From contig JAHDVF020000223.1 in the NCBI GenBank assembly GCA_022606425.2, forward strand, positions 469,501-533,500: DNA of 64,000 bases. Direction: 5' to 3'. The stretch comes from Lepidostoma basale (taxonomy: Eukaryota; Arthropoda; Insecta; Trichoptera; Lepidostomatidae). Of this stretch, positions 54,053 to 63,999 are shown piece after piece (position 1 is the stretch's first letter; each line of letters starts with the position of its first letter). The notes beneath the pieces are model-generated. The model made no database searches. It worked only from the letters and a program-made list of their open reading frames with translations, and was not told where the DNA came from. Position numbers and translations under genes: made by a program.

Positions 54053-54205
54053 TCTAACCATCACGCAATCTCACCGAAAGAATAGACAAAAATAATGGAC
54101 AGCTACACTTTTTTTTCTTCACATACTTCTCTCGATTCCTCGACGTTCATACATCGCGTCATGCACTCAACGTCGATTTCTTCGACTCCTTACGTGGCCT
54201 AAGTA
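54053..54205 (-). repeat. LINE-A 3' end
   Basis: CTAACCATCACGCAATCTCA, TTCTCTCGATTCCTCGACG and ATCGCGTCATGCACTCAACG on the plus strand mirror the LINE-A terminus. Confidence 0.65.
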
Positions 54206-54817
54206 ATTATGAATAATAATATCCTTATTCTTATCTATATTATTAAATTACCTATTATATTTTATTCTGAATGATGCTATAATTTTTTTTTAAATTACTT
54301 TTTTTTAGAAATTCAGATGTTTTATTCTCGTTTAAAAAAAATATATCGAAAAGTATCCATATAATCGCATTAACAATCAAATAAGTTTGTATATCTATAA
54401 CACAATAGATAAAATAAATATAAATCACATGCGTGCGAATAAATATAAATCATTTGGTGTGAGAACATATTCTAAATAATAATATTACGCAAGTGATTTT
54501 TGAAGAGGGAATCGAACAACTCTGTATACCATTTTTTAAATCTCACGTCGTAAATAATGTTTTTGCAAAAAATATCTTTGGGCTTCGTCTGACGTAAACA
54601 AATTCGTTTGTTAATGTAAATGTCAACAAATAATAAAGCTTGTTATTGAAATATGAATTGTCAAAAATTTATACATTTTGTTTTTCACATCGACCATTCA
54701 ATGAATGTGTGAATTATTTTATCTCAGTTAAGATACTACAAGAAAATTTAAAAGAAACACAAAATATGATAAGAGTGTGTTAAATTGTGTTATTATGTTA
54801 TGCAATGCATATAAACT

Positions 54818-55300
54818 AACTAACGCCGCTTACCCAAAGGGGTAGGCTGAGAGGATAGACTGCCACACTGTTCTATCCTGACATAACTCTCGCCCCTCCT
54901 CTACATTCACAAATCGTAACATGCACGCTCGTCGATTTTACTACTTCGAACATGGCGCCCTTACAGCAATTGGCTAAATTGGTCATACCATGTCTTCCTT
55001 AGTATTACTCGACTTATTTTTCCATTCACACTACTTGTATATATCTTTTTAACCATTTGTATCCCATCCATTCGTTATATATATGTCCAAACCATCTTAG
55101 TGACCCTTTCGTAATTTTATATATCACTCATTCGTCTGCCTTACATTCCTTTCTGACTTCATCATTAGATATTCAATTATAATTTGTTTTTACGTACATT
55201 CTTCTTGGTGACATCAGTTCTACGGCATTTATCCTACTTTCATCCTTCTTCTGCCAACTCCAAGTTTCACTTCCATACAAAGGGACGCACCTCGTGTACA
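54818..55300 (-). mobile_element. LINE-A 3' fragment
   Basis: The minus strand covers WSWQKKDESRINAVEL-like codons to the 3' end, with the GSLRWFGHI-like core and multiple frameshifts. 54206-54817 beside it shows nothing. Confidence 0.7.
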
Positions 55301-55426
55301 AAATTAAGATAGCAAAAGGGACATGTAAAGGTTAATAAAATTCAACTTATGAGTATGAAATATTTCAAAAAATTCAATTAGAACCCAATCGTTATTTGAA
55401 TTTACACCACTTAATTTTATTTTATC

Positions 55427-55470
55427 GACATAACCGGTTTCGCCCCGGCAAAGCTTCTCTAGGTATACTA
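55427..55470 (-). ncRNA. Group B-like hammerhead remnant
   Basis: The minus strand reads CTAGAGA (scrambled box), a G-U-rich stem (GCTTT/GGGGC), GAAACCGGTT. Stem I is not visible. Probably inactive. Confidence 0.35.
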
Positions 55471-55572
55471 CTTTGTAAAAACCAAGTATGGTACACAAAT
55501 GTTTTAAATTCGTTTTAATTATGCAACACCATAAATTAAGTGATCACTGAAAGTAGTTCATTTATAATATGT

Positions 55573-55815
55573 ATTCTATATTCCCCTTCACTTTATGTTG
55601 TGGATTCATATTTGAATAAATATAACTACGCTTCGTATTTCTAAAACAATATTACAATTTTAAAGGACATGTTTTGATCGTGACTCAATGTTTTTCGACT
55701 TCATTGTTAAAATTTGGTACATTGCAAAAAGTTGAGTTACAACCGAAACATGTCTGTAAAAAGTGTAATAAGTGTTGTTAAAATACGAAGTGTAGTTATA
55801 TGTATTCAAATTAAT
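55573..55815. repeat. Group D inverted pair
   Basis: The left arm (CCCCTTCACTTTATGTTGTG, ATTTGAATAAATATAACTAC, GCTTCGTATTTC) mirrors the right (AGTGTTGTTAAAATACGAAG, TGTAGTTATATGTATTCAAA). The right motif at 55718-55758 has box TTGCAAA, stem II GTTG/CAAC, intact GAAAC and GTC, and a four-pair stem I (TACA with TGTA). Confidence 0.65.
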
Positions 55816-56089
55816 TTATTTTACAGTTTTGACGTCGGATATAATAAATAGTCTTAATGATTGTGATTTTTCATTGTAGTTTTTAAATATTTTACCTTTT
55901 ATCCAAATATCCATGAAAATAAAGTATCCGGAAATTGTGATTTTAATTTCCCTCAAATTAAAAAAAAAAAAAAATTATAGGACTATCCTTAATTACAATG
56001 CCAAAAATGAATGCGATATGTCAACCTGTTTGATTTTAGCAGCTAGTTGACTTCAATTTTGTGTTTCCAACATAATTTCATGTCCGCAG

Positions 56090-56942
56090 TTGTTGCAAAT
56101 GTCAGAAAAAGCTTTTATGGCGATTCAGTTTTATCAAAAACTCAAGCCTACAACCGTCGAAGATTTGCCTCGTTCTGGACGACCTTCGACCGCTAATACT
56201 GACGACAACATTGAAAATGTGATAGAGATTGTGCTCAAAAATCATCATGTGAGTGTTTTAGAGGTATCACGAGACCTGAATATCTCTCGTGAGTTCATTA
56301 GTTTGATTTTGGTGGAAAATTTGGGCATGAGACGCGTCGCTGCTCGACTCATTTCATAAACAGTACCGTGAGCAGGTCAATTTGGACATGCTTGATCGTG
56401 TGAATTTTTATCCAACATTTATGAAACGCATCATTACTAGCAAAAAGCCATGGGTATATAAGTATAACATGCAAACAAGTCACCAATGATCGGAATGGAT
56501 TGAAAAAAACAAGCCGAAACCTAAAAAAAAACAAAGTCGCACAAATATCAAAGTGATGCACATCTTTATTTCGATATTCGCGTTGTGGTCCATCATGAAT
56601 TCGTTCAAGAGGGACAAACGTTCAATGAGAAATACTATTTGGTCGTATTTCGGCGTTCGCGTGAAAAAATCCATCAAAAACGGTCGGTATTGTGGAAAAA
56701 CAATTCATAGATTTTGCACGACGATTATTCGCCATCGCACAGAGCCATAATTGTGACCGAATTCAAGGCTAAATTGCCGCTCCATGGAACCCGTTATGGA
56801 TCGATTGAAGCTATAAAACAAAATTCATGGAAGGTGTTAAAGACGATACCAGAATGTGCCTACGAGAAATGTTTCGAAGAGTGCCAAAACGCTGACTTGT
56901 GTGTAGTGCATCCAATGGGGTATACTTTGAAGGTGACAAAAT
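56090..56942 (+). pseudogene. Degraded mariner transposase
   Basis: A Tc1/mariner-type transposase broken by frameshifts and deletions. The plus strand reads VEDLPRSGRPSTANTDDNIE, NVIEIVLKNHHVSVLEVSRD, LNISREFISLILVENLGMRR (helix-turn-helix region), then in other frames FMKRIITSKKPWVYKYNMQT-like codons (where ITGDETWV is usual) and PLHGTRYGSIEAIKQNSWKV near the C-terminus. The first catalytic Asp block reads TSKKPW, so that residue is lost. Terminal repeats were not found. It is a different mariner lineage from the pair at 59459-61932. Confidence 0.8.
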
Positions 56943-57188
56943 AAATATAATATTGTATAATATATAAATAAATATAATATAAATGAATTTGTCGTATAAA
57001 CGTGTTAAAAATGATGAGATCATATTTATTATACATTTCAAGTATGTCTGGACGTCTACCATATGATGTGTAAATAATTTAGCGTGATCAATGCTGAGGT
57101 AATTTAAAAATACATTTCATGCTCTTCCTATCTAATCATCGGTTAATTAAATGAGTAGAATAATTAGATTTAATCACCTATGACTTTT

Positions 57189-58040
57189 TTATTCTGTGGA
57201 TAAATAGTTTTTATGTGTTCGTAAACGATCCAATTTTTGTTTTCTTGTACCAACCTCCAAATCGCTTTCCTTCAGCTCATCCCCCGAGGTCGGTAAGGAC
57301 TGCACAGAAGCCACCCCGTCACTCTTGTCCTCGGAGACGTCGCTAAGGGCGGCGAACATTTCTAGTTTACTCTTCCGCGTTGGCCCCGAAGGCGATTTTT
57401 TCATTTCTATTATTTCAGGTTCTCTAAATGATAACTTCTTTCTAGGCCGTTCGCTGGAATCCGCGTTCAGATGCTGCGAAGAGTTAGCCGAAAGAGACGA
57501 GCTGGGGATTGCGTTGCTGTGTACTGGAAACACCAAGCGAGGGAAGAGGCAAATGCTCTCTATTGCTGGCTTTCTTCCGTCTTCCGGGTGCGCTCTGGTG
57601 GTTTCGTGGTGGTGATTAAAGAACCCGAACCTCTGGGAAGATGTTCCCGGAAAACTGTTTGCGCTCTCCAACTGATCCACCGAGTGCTGTCGGTGGGGTA
57701 CTATCATGGAGACGGGCCGAGACGGAACGATATCGATGGAGGTCTGCCTCTTGAATTTGGGTTTTGCTCCATTGTACGATTCCTTTAGTTCCCCGTTGTT
57801 TTTCTCTTGCTCGGCATCACTTTTTATTTTGGCCTTTGGTTTTCGGAAATAGCTCAAAGTGGAAGACCTGTTGCGCGGTTTTTCCGGGACCTTCTGCGGC
57901 AGGTCCGGCGGTGCGCGGAACTTCGAGCTGATGGAGGAGAAACGGTTCTTCGCAATCCCGATGACGTCATTTGGCAGCTGCAGCAGAGCGTTGTCAACCT
58001 TCCGCCCGCAGCTGCTCTCTACTCGGGTGGATTTGGACAT
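57189..58040 (-). CDS. Uncharacterised Ser/Lys-rich protein, intronless ORF
   Basis: A 283-residue ORF from ATG (G at -3) to TAA, with AATAAA immediately overlapping the stop (GAATAAAA). GC content is well above that of its flanks. The protein is basic and serine-rich, predicted mostly disordered, with no signal peptide or membrane segment. It has RKPKAKIK and RPRKKLSFRE patches that could be nuclear or phosphorylation sites, KRQTSIDIVP (a possible basophilic kinase/14-3-3 site), and an ending DRLRTHKNYLSTE. I do not recognise the family. It could be a short host gene, a first exon with a missed donor (a weak GAG/GTTGGT lies near the end), or a retrocopy. It lies on the same strand as NOS1AP, upstream of the PTB exon, possibly inside a NOS1AP intron. 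Confidence 0.6.
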   Translation of the reverse strand: MSKSTRVESSCGRKVDNALLQLPNDVIGIAKNRFSSISSKFRAPPDLPQKVPEKPRNRSSTLSYFRKPKAKIKSDAEQEKNNGELKESYNGAKPKFKRQTSIDIVPSRPVSMIVPHRQHSVDQLESANSFPGTSSQRFGFFNHHHETTRAHPEDGRKPAIESICLFPRLVFPVHSNAIPSSSLSANSSQHLNADSSERPRKKLSFREPEIIEMKKSPSGPTRKSKLEMFAALSDVSEDKSDGVASVQSLPTSGDELKESDLEVGTRKQKLDRLRTHKNYLSTE

Positions 58041-58640
58041 AGCGAAGGATTAACATTTTACAAAATAGGCATCAGTACCATGACCCTTACAGACATCGTC
58101 TTAAAAGCAATGTCGCACTCAATATTTGAAAAATATTTTCACGGCATATTCAATCGAATTATTATTTGAATAGTCACATTTTTGGTTCAGGTTTTCAAAC
58201 GGTAGCTCTTGAAATTTTTGTCAAGGCATGAGTTGATTTTTTTTAAATATAATTTCTCCACTTCACAGTCAGCACATTACTCTCAACGCGCCTCATACGC
58301 AGCACTTCCACGTGTTTTATTTGGTGTAACTGTTATCTCCGCGTATCCTAAACGTCCCGAATATTTTGAAGTATTGTAAAACCCGTCCCGTCCCGCGGAG
58401 ACGCGCGGCGCGGCTAGTGCGAAGAGAGAGACTCCGGTCGCGTCAAGTTCGCGTTGCTGATGCAAAACACATTTGGAGTCGACTGAAATAAGTCAACAGT
58501 TTTTGGTGTATTTAGTACCCCCTCTCCCCATGAAAACTCCGGAGATTCGGCGCGGAGTTGGGAAGCTGCGTCGGACGGCCGCTAGGGAGGGGGCTTCCGA
58601 GTTTACACACTCCATCGAGTTTACATCGAATTAAAATGTA
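58041..58640 (-). promoter_or_regulatory. CpG-rich region upstream of the 283-residue ORF
   Basis: 58380-58620 is strikingly CpG-rich for this window (GGAGACGCGCGGCGCGGC, GGACGGCCGCTAGGGAGG). It lies 350-600 bp upstream of the ATG at 58040. No TATA box was found. A promoter role for that ORF, or for an unseen NOS1AP first exon, is inference. Confidence 0.35.
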
Positions 58641-58687
58641 ATAAATACTCACAAGTACTGGGAATAAATAAAGATTATATTAAACCA

Positions 58688-58910
58688 ATACAATTGGAAT
58701 AAATATAATTACACTTGGTATTAAAACACTTTATTTCAATTAACACAAACATGTTTCGGGTATAATTATAACTTTTATCAATGTACACAATTATATTATA
58801 CATAAAGGATAAAGGTTATATTATAAACAGAACATGTCTGTATTAAATGAAATATGTAATATCAAGTGTAATTATATTTATTCATATATGAATCCACAAC
58901 ACAAAGTTAA
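58688..58910. repeat. Group D inverted pair
   Basis: The left arm (GAATAAATATAATTACACTT, AACACAAACATGTTTCGGGT) mirrors the right (ACAGAACATGTCTGTATTAA, CAAGTGTAATTATATTTATT, ATGAATCCACAACACAAAG). The two cores face outward; the right one (AGGATAA, GAAC) is decayed. Confidence 0.65.
58743..58786 (-). ncRNA. Group D hammerhead-like motif
   Basis: The minus strand reads TTGATAA (58781-58775), a stem (GTTATAATTATAC with A-T pairs), GAAAC (58757-58753), loop AT and GTT (58750-58748). Stem I pairs GTACA (58786-58782) with TGTGT (58747-58743), five pairs including two G-U. C3 and G8 are replaced together by U and A. Confidence 0.5.
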
Positions 58911-58924
58911 GTTTAAAGCTAGCC

Positions 58925-59230
58925 TTTTCGTATGGCAACCGCAGCGGTGACAAACGGAACGAATGGATAAGAGAAGAATTAATAAAAAGTTGTATACAAG
59001 CATTGTGAATGGAAATAGAAGTTGAGGATGTCCAAGAAAACCACGTGATCTGATTAATAAATAACTTGAAGGCAGCTACATTCAAAATCTGAAAATTTAA
59101 AGATCGTGCGTGTTAGGATGTATAAATTTAGAGGAAGCTCTAAAGGAATGTCTGAATAAAGTAGTTTTGCGGTCCATCCTCTCTGCCTTCCCCTCCGGGG
59201 GAAAGGCGTGATGGTGAATTAGTTAGTTAC
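58925..59230 (+). mobile_element. LINE-A 3' fragment
   Basis: The plus strand reads VTNGTNG-EKN-KVVYKHCEWK-like codons, a GCPRKPRDLINK-like stretch, and the 3' end CTCCGGGGGAAAGGCGTGAT with the TTAGTTA tail. Many substitutions. Confidence 0.6.
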
Positions 59231-59458
59231 AAAGTATTTCATTAATTATTGTTATTATTATTATGATCTTATCATCATCATAATCATCGGTTATTCCTCG
59301 TGTCCAAGGAAGACTGTCGTTCACGGTTGTGGATCCGCACGTAATTGTCCTTATATAATTAAAATACATATTTTTTTAATTGAAATTTCTTGGTGGAAGT
59401 TCATTTTAAATAATGAAAAAAAAAATTATACAAAATGTCTTTATTATTATATTATATA

Positions 59459-60633
59459 TTAGGTCCTTACATATGAAATTGGCGTTTTGTATGGGAGGAA
59501 CATAAAGTTGATTTTTTTTAAATATAATATATTTATTTAATCAAAGTATGTACCATTGCTATCTATGCACTTTTGCCATCTCATAGGTAGTTCATCGATC
59601 CCTTTACTAAAAAAAACATTCGGACGGGAATCAATAAAATCTTTGAAGTCGGTTTGGACTGCCCCATCGGAGTTGAATTTTTTCCCTTGCAAGAAGTTAT
59701 CCAAATTTCGAAAAAATAGTAATCTGTTGGGGCAAGGTCCGGAGAGTACGGTGGATGTCTTAGACATTCCAATTGAAGCTCTTCTAATTTGGTAGCCGTC
59801 TGTTGTGCAGTGTGTGGTCTAGCGTTATCATGAAGCAGCAGTGGCCTAGAGCGATTAACCAGCCTCGGTTGTTTAGCAGCTAGCTTTTCCATCATGGTTT
59901 GCAGTTGCTGACAATAGACATCTGCCGTAATCGTCTGGCCAGATTTAAGAAAGCTGTAGTGAACGACACCAGCACTAGTCCACCAAACGCTCACAAGTAA
60001 CTTTTTTGGAGTCAATTTTCGCTTGGGGCATGGTTTGGCTGGTTCGGCAGGGTTCAGCCATTGCGATGAGCGCTTCCGATTATCATACAGGATCCACTTT
60101 TCATCACAGGTAATGATTCGATTCAAAATCCCTTCATTATTGTGCCGGTTGAGTAATGCAACGCAGCAGTCAACGCGCGTTTGTTGATTTGCTTCACTCA
60201 ATTCGTGAGGTACCCACCTTTCAAGCTTTTTCACCTTCCCAATTTGCTTCAAGTGGATTAAAACAGTTTTATCACTAACACCGCAGCCTGCAGCTAACTC
60301 GGACGTGGTTTGCGATGGATCCGCTTCCACAATAGCCTTTAATTCTTCATTATCAACTTTGGTCTCCGGCCGTCCACGGGGCTTGTTCTGCAGGTCGAAA
60401 TTTCCAGAACGAAAACGTTGGAACCAAAAACGCACTGTGTTTTCTTTTGCGGCACCGTCGCCATACACATCATTAATCCTTCGAGCCGTTTCTGCAGCAC
60501 TGGTGCCACGGTGGAACTCGTACTCGTAAATAACGCGATATTTCAAGTTTTCCATTTTGTAAACTGAGTGACGCAAAGAAAAAAAACAATTGAGGAAAAA
60601 ACAAATGAATTATAATTTACGAAACACAAATAC
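59459..60633 (-). mobile_element. Mariner (cecropia type), 5'-truncated copy
   Basis: Its 3' terminal repeat is at 59459 (TTAGGTCCTTACATATGAAA), preceded by TA. The 5' UTR matches the neighbouring copy up to 60633 and then stops, so about 130 bp with the 5' terminal repeat are missing. It lies head to head with the complete copy at 60646. Confidence 0.9.
59537..60555 (-). pseudogene. Mariner transposase, frameshifted
   Basis: Almost identical to the intact transposase at 60835-61854, but a run of seven T is six here (59711-59716 on the plus strand). The frame shifts just after the third catalytic Asp (DLAPTDYYFF then EIWITS). The lost C-terminal part remains readable in another frame (NLDNFLQGKKFNSDGAVQTD). 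Other differences from the intact copy include AEP for AKP, HYSFLK for HYSCLK, TMMEK for TMVEK and DLAPTD for DLVPTD. The broken copy keeps the usual SPDLAP motif. Confidence 0.9.
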
Positions 60634-60645
60634 AAATACCTAATA

Positions 60646-61932
60646 TTAGGTCCTTACATATGAAATTGGCGTTTTGCCGTACTGGCAACTTTGATCTCAA
60701 ATATCTTCTCTATGGTTAGGAATTCCAAATTCAAATTTATACAGCTATTTACTCAAGTATTTGTGTTTTGAAAATTATAATTCATTTGTTTTTTCCTCAA
60801 TGGTTTTTTTTCTTTGCGTCACTCAGTTTACAAAATGGAAAACTTGAAATATCGCGTTATTTACGAGTACGAGTTCCACCGTGGCACCAGTGCTGCAGAA
60901 ACGGCTCGAAGGATTAATGATGTGTATGGCGACGGTGCCGCAAAAGAAAACACAGTGCGTTTTTGGTTCCAACGTTTTCGTTCTGGAAATTTCGACCTGC
61001 AGAACAAGCCCCGTGGACGGCCGGAGACCAAAGTTGATAATGAAGAATTGAAGGCTATTGTGGAAGCGGATCCATCGCAAACCACGTCCGAGTTAGCTGC
61101 AGGCTGCGGTGTTAGTGATAAAACTGTTTTAATCCACTTGAAGCAAATTGGGAAGGTGAAAAAGCTTGAAAGGTGGGTACCTCACGAATTGAGTGAAGCA
61201 AATCAACAAACGCGCGTTGACTGCTGCGTTGCATTACTCAACCGGCACAATAATGAAGGGATTTTGAATCGAATCATTACCTGTGATGAAAAGTGGATCC
61301 TGTATGATAATCGGAAGCGCTCATCGCAATGGCTGAACCCTGCCAAACCAGCCAAACCATGCCCCAAGCGAAAATTGACTCCAAAAAAGTTACTTGTGAG
61401 CGTTTGGTGGACTAGTGCTGGTGTCGTTCACTACAGCTGTCTTAAATCTGGCCAGACGATTACGGCAGATGTCTATTGTCAGCAACTGCAAACCATGGTG
61501 GAAAAGCTAGCTGCTAAACAACCGAGGCTGGTTAATCGCTCTAGGCCACTGCTGCTTCATGATAACGCTAGACCACACACTGCACAACAGACGGCTACCA
61601 AATTAGTAGAGCTTCAATTGGAATGTCTAAGACATCCACCGTACTCTCCGGACCTTGTCCCAACAGATTACTATTTTTTTCGAAATTTGGATAACTTCTT
61701 GCAAGGGAAAAAATTCAACTCCGATGGGGCAGTCCAAACTGACTTCAAAGATTTTATTGATTCCCGCCCGAATGTTTTTTTTAGTAAAGGGATCGATGAA
61801 CTACCTATGAGATGGCAAAAGTGCATAGATAGTAATGGTACATACTTTGATTAAATAAATATATTATATTAAAAAAAAATCAACTTTATGTTCCTCCCAT
61901 ACAAAACGCCAATTTCATATGTAAGGACCTAA
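60646..61932 (+). mobile_element. Mariner (cecropia type), complete
   Basis: A 1,287-bp element with terminal inverted repeats beginning TTAGGTCCTTACATATGAAA and then TTGGCGTTTTG, flanked by TA at 60644-60645 and 61933-61934. The size and the TA duplication are typical. It encodes one uninterrupted transposase, so the copy may be recent or active. Confidence 0.93.
60835..61854 (+). CDS. Mariner transposase (DD34D), intact
   Basis: Cut-and-paste transposase of 339 residues. The start ATG has A at -3 and G at +4. The N-terminal half holds two helix-turn-helix regions (about residues 5-105, with GRPETK between them). The family motif WVPHEL lies at about 114-119. Catalytic Asp residues are in ITCDEKW (151), LLHDNARPH (243) and PTDYYFF (278); the last two are 34 residues apart, giving DD34D. 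The YSPDL motif is present, though the following Ala is Val. CDEKWILYDNRKRSSQWL, NNFLQGKKF-like and RWQKCIDSNGTYFD sequences place it near the cecropia subfamily that includes human Hsmar1. No stops or frameshifts. Confidence 0.95.
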   Translation: MENLKYRVIYEYEFHRGTSAAETARRINDVYGDGAAKENTVRFWFQRFRSGNFDLQNKPRGRPETKVDNEELKAIVEADPSQTTSELAAGCGVSDKTVLIHLKQIGKVKKLERWVPHELSEANQQTRVDCCVALLNRHNNEGILNRIITCDEKWILYDNRKRSSQWLNPAKPAKPCPKRKLTPKKLLVSVWWTSAGVVHYSCLKSGQTITADVYCQQLQTMVEKLAAKQPRLVNRSRPLLLHDNARPHTAQQTATKLVELQLECLRHPPYSPDLVPTDYYFFRNLDNFLQGKKFNSDGAVQTDFKDFIDSRPNVFFSKGIDELPMRWQKCIDSNGTYFD

Positions 61933-61934
61933 TA

Positions 61935-62334
61935 TTATATATAGTGGGCTTCCACTTGTGTTTTACGTCGACCGGTTTCGGCAGCTTATATTACTTACAT
62001 AATATTTGTTTGTGAATATGTATTCAATACTCGTAATGTGTATTCAAAATTCTAATATTTTTATATCCCATTTCTAGTTTCGAGTTTTATGCTGTTTTTC
62101 ACAGAGTTGGTACAGAGTGTTCCTTATCTTCTTATTAATTAGAAGCTCTATTGTATCACGCATTTTAGAATATCGATATGTTGATTTTTAACACATTTAT
62201 TTACCCTGAAAGAATTTCATTTTATTTGTAGTCTTCATATGGGTGAATGGGAAATACAGGAAAACGTTTATTGAGATTCAAATGATATGCGATAATCAAA
62301 TGAATTGAGTAGAACTATCCTTCTTCTTTTGTCT
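61935..62334. other. No gene; group B-like end at 61965-61990
   Basis: TTTTACGTCGACCGGTTTCG then GCAGCTTATA resembles an antisense group B end, without the CTGANGA box. The remainder is AT-rich and empty. Confidence 0.4.
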
Positions 62335-63110
62335 TGTCACACCTCCGTGGTGCATAGAGCCTCAAGGAACCTTTTCCATCCGACTCTATCGCATGCCTGA
62401 TGCCTGACATCATCCTAAGTGAGGCCTGCTGCTCTTATCTCCTCCTGTAGGGCTCTTCTCCGGGTGGCTCTAGGTCTGCCTCGCTTCCTCTTTCCCCCCA
62501 TAGGGGACCAGTCTAGTGCGCCCTGAGCGATGCAAGCTGGGTTCCGTCTCAGAGTGTGACCGATCCACTGCCATTTGCGTCTAGCGACGAACTTGACCGA
62601 ATAGATCTTGAATATTGAGCAAAAGCACCTATTTATAAACACTTGGAGTTTTCCAATAACGTCCGCGGTACATTTCCAAGTCTCAGATCCGTACAGCAGT
62701 ACGTTTTTAATATTTCGAGCTTGAGCTTTCTGTGGGGTCATTTGTGGACACTCGTAGGTCTACTGTTTTAGACATGTTAATTTTGAGACCTACTTTGAGT
62801 CTACACAGCTTCTGCTCTGCATCCTCCCGGTTACTCGAAAGCAAACAGAGGTCATCATCATAATCCAGATCCTCCAACTGGGTATCATGTATCCACAGAA
62901 TACCACAAGAACTGTCGAAAGAACGGCGCAACACATCCTCCAGCACCACTATGAAGAGTAGGGGTAATAGTAGACATCCTTGTCGCACTCCCGCACTCGG
63001 TTTGATGGTCTCAGAAAGTTTGCCCTGGTCAAAACAACCGTCATACATTGTCCTGATGACATTCACAATCTTCTGTGTGACTCCTTTGCGAATGAGAATT
63101 GACCAGATTG
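62335..63110 (-). mobile_element. LINE-F reverse transcriptase C-terminal half
   Basis: The minus strand reads VIRTMYDGCFDQGKLSETIK, SAGVRQGCLLLPLLFIVVLE, DVLRRSFDSSCGILWIHDTQ, then the palm LEDLDYDDDLCLLSSNREDA (usual YADD; the catalytic Asp pair is kept). In other frames it continues VLLYGSETWKCTADVIGKLQ, RKWQWIGHTLRRNPACIAQG and KRKRGRPRATRRRALQEEIR. It is inactivated by at least two frameshifts. An RTE-type non-LTR element by general resemblance. Confidence 0.8.
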
Positions 63111-63744
63111 AAGTCCACGATTAGTACTATTACATCCACGAGTAGAACTATTACATCAATTATTATGTTAACACCTGAATGATCACTAAAAACTCTTATT
63201 TCTTATTATGAACAATCACCAATTGTAGACCTGGACCATCCACTTACTACATAGTGTGTCTGCAGGATATTAAATTAATTAAATATGTTTTTAAAAGTAA
63301 AATCGTTTTCTGCAATCTCACGATAATAATTTTCGCAATTTACAGATAAATTGACAATGGTTTTAATGTGCAAGATATTTTGATATGCACTCAATTTATA
63401 TATATTTTTTAAGAGATTCCCAAATTTGAAATACTTTCATCTATCTTAAAAAAATAAGATTTATTTATGTTAAAAAAGAATTCAAACACCGTAATAGAAA
63501 CGCATTTACAAAAATGTAATAATAATTTCCAAATGAAGTGTACAAATAAATACAATGTAATCTTCTAATACACAATTATGATGGTTTTTTAACACATGCA
63601 ATTGATAGATGCATACTTACCCCGGATCTCAGTGTGCGCACATTGATTTAGTTATCCTTTCTGATTGAAATAAAAATCATTGAACAATGGAGGAAAATTA
63701 TAACGGAAAATTTTAAAGAAATTAAAATTGGAGAAAATAAATAT
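63111..63744. other. No gene seen
   Basis: AT-rich; contains a minus-strand AATAAA candidate (plus TTTATT near 63451) that could serve the ORF at 63745. Confidence 0.4.
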
Positions 63745-63999
63745 TTAATAGCGTAAGGTTATCACAAATCTGGGAAATTGACCCAGAATTGGGAAAATGA
63801 GCTTTTCGGTCGAGTAGTCTCCGCGAATGTAATTGATGGCTGCGAGGAAAAAGAAAGCCATCAGCAGTGAGAAGGCGATGATGGTCCTCCTCTTCCTGCG
63901 CAAGATTGGGCTCCTCAAGGCTGCGCGTTCTATCTCGTTAAGAAAGTGACGGATCAAAATCTGCATGCCTAGAATGTAGGCGACAAATTCCCAGCCTTG
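63745..63999 (-). CDS. Partial membrane-protein ORF open at the right edge
   Basis: The minus-strand frame stays open from the window edge to the stop at 63745. It reads WEFVAYILGMQILIRHFLNE, IERAALRSPILRRKRRTII, then a hydrophobic segment AFSLLMAFFFLAAINY and YSTEKLIFPILGQFPRFVI. One clear membrane segment follows a cluster of basic residues. An acceptor-like GCATGCAG at 63962-63969 suggests the exon could start at 63961, or the ATG at 63966 could be a start. The family is not recognised. Confidence 0.4.
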   Translation of the reverse strand, partial: QGWEFVAYILGMQILIRHFLNEIERAALRSPILRRKRRTIIAFSLLMAFFFLAAINYIRGDYSTEKLIFPILGQFPRFVITLRY

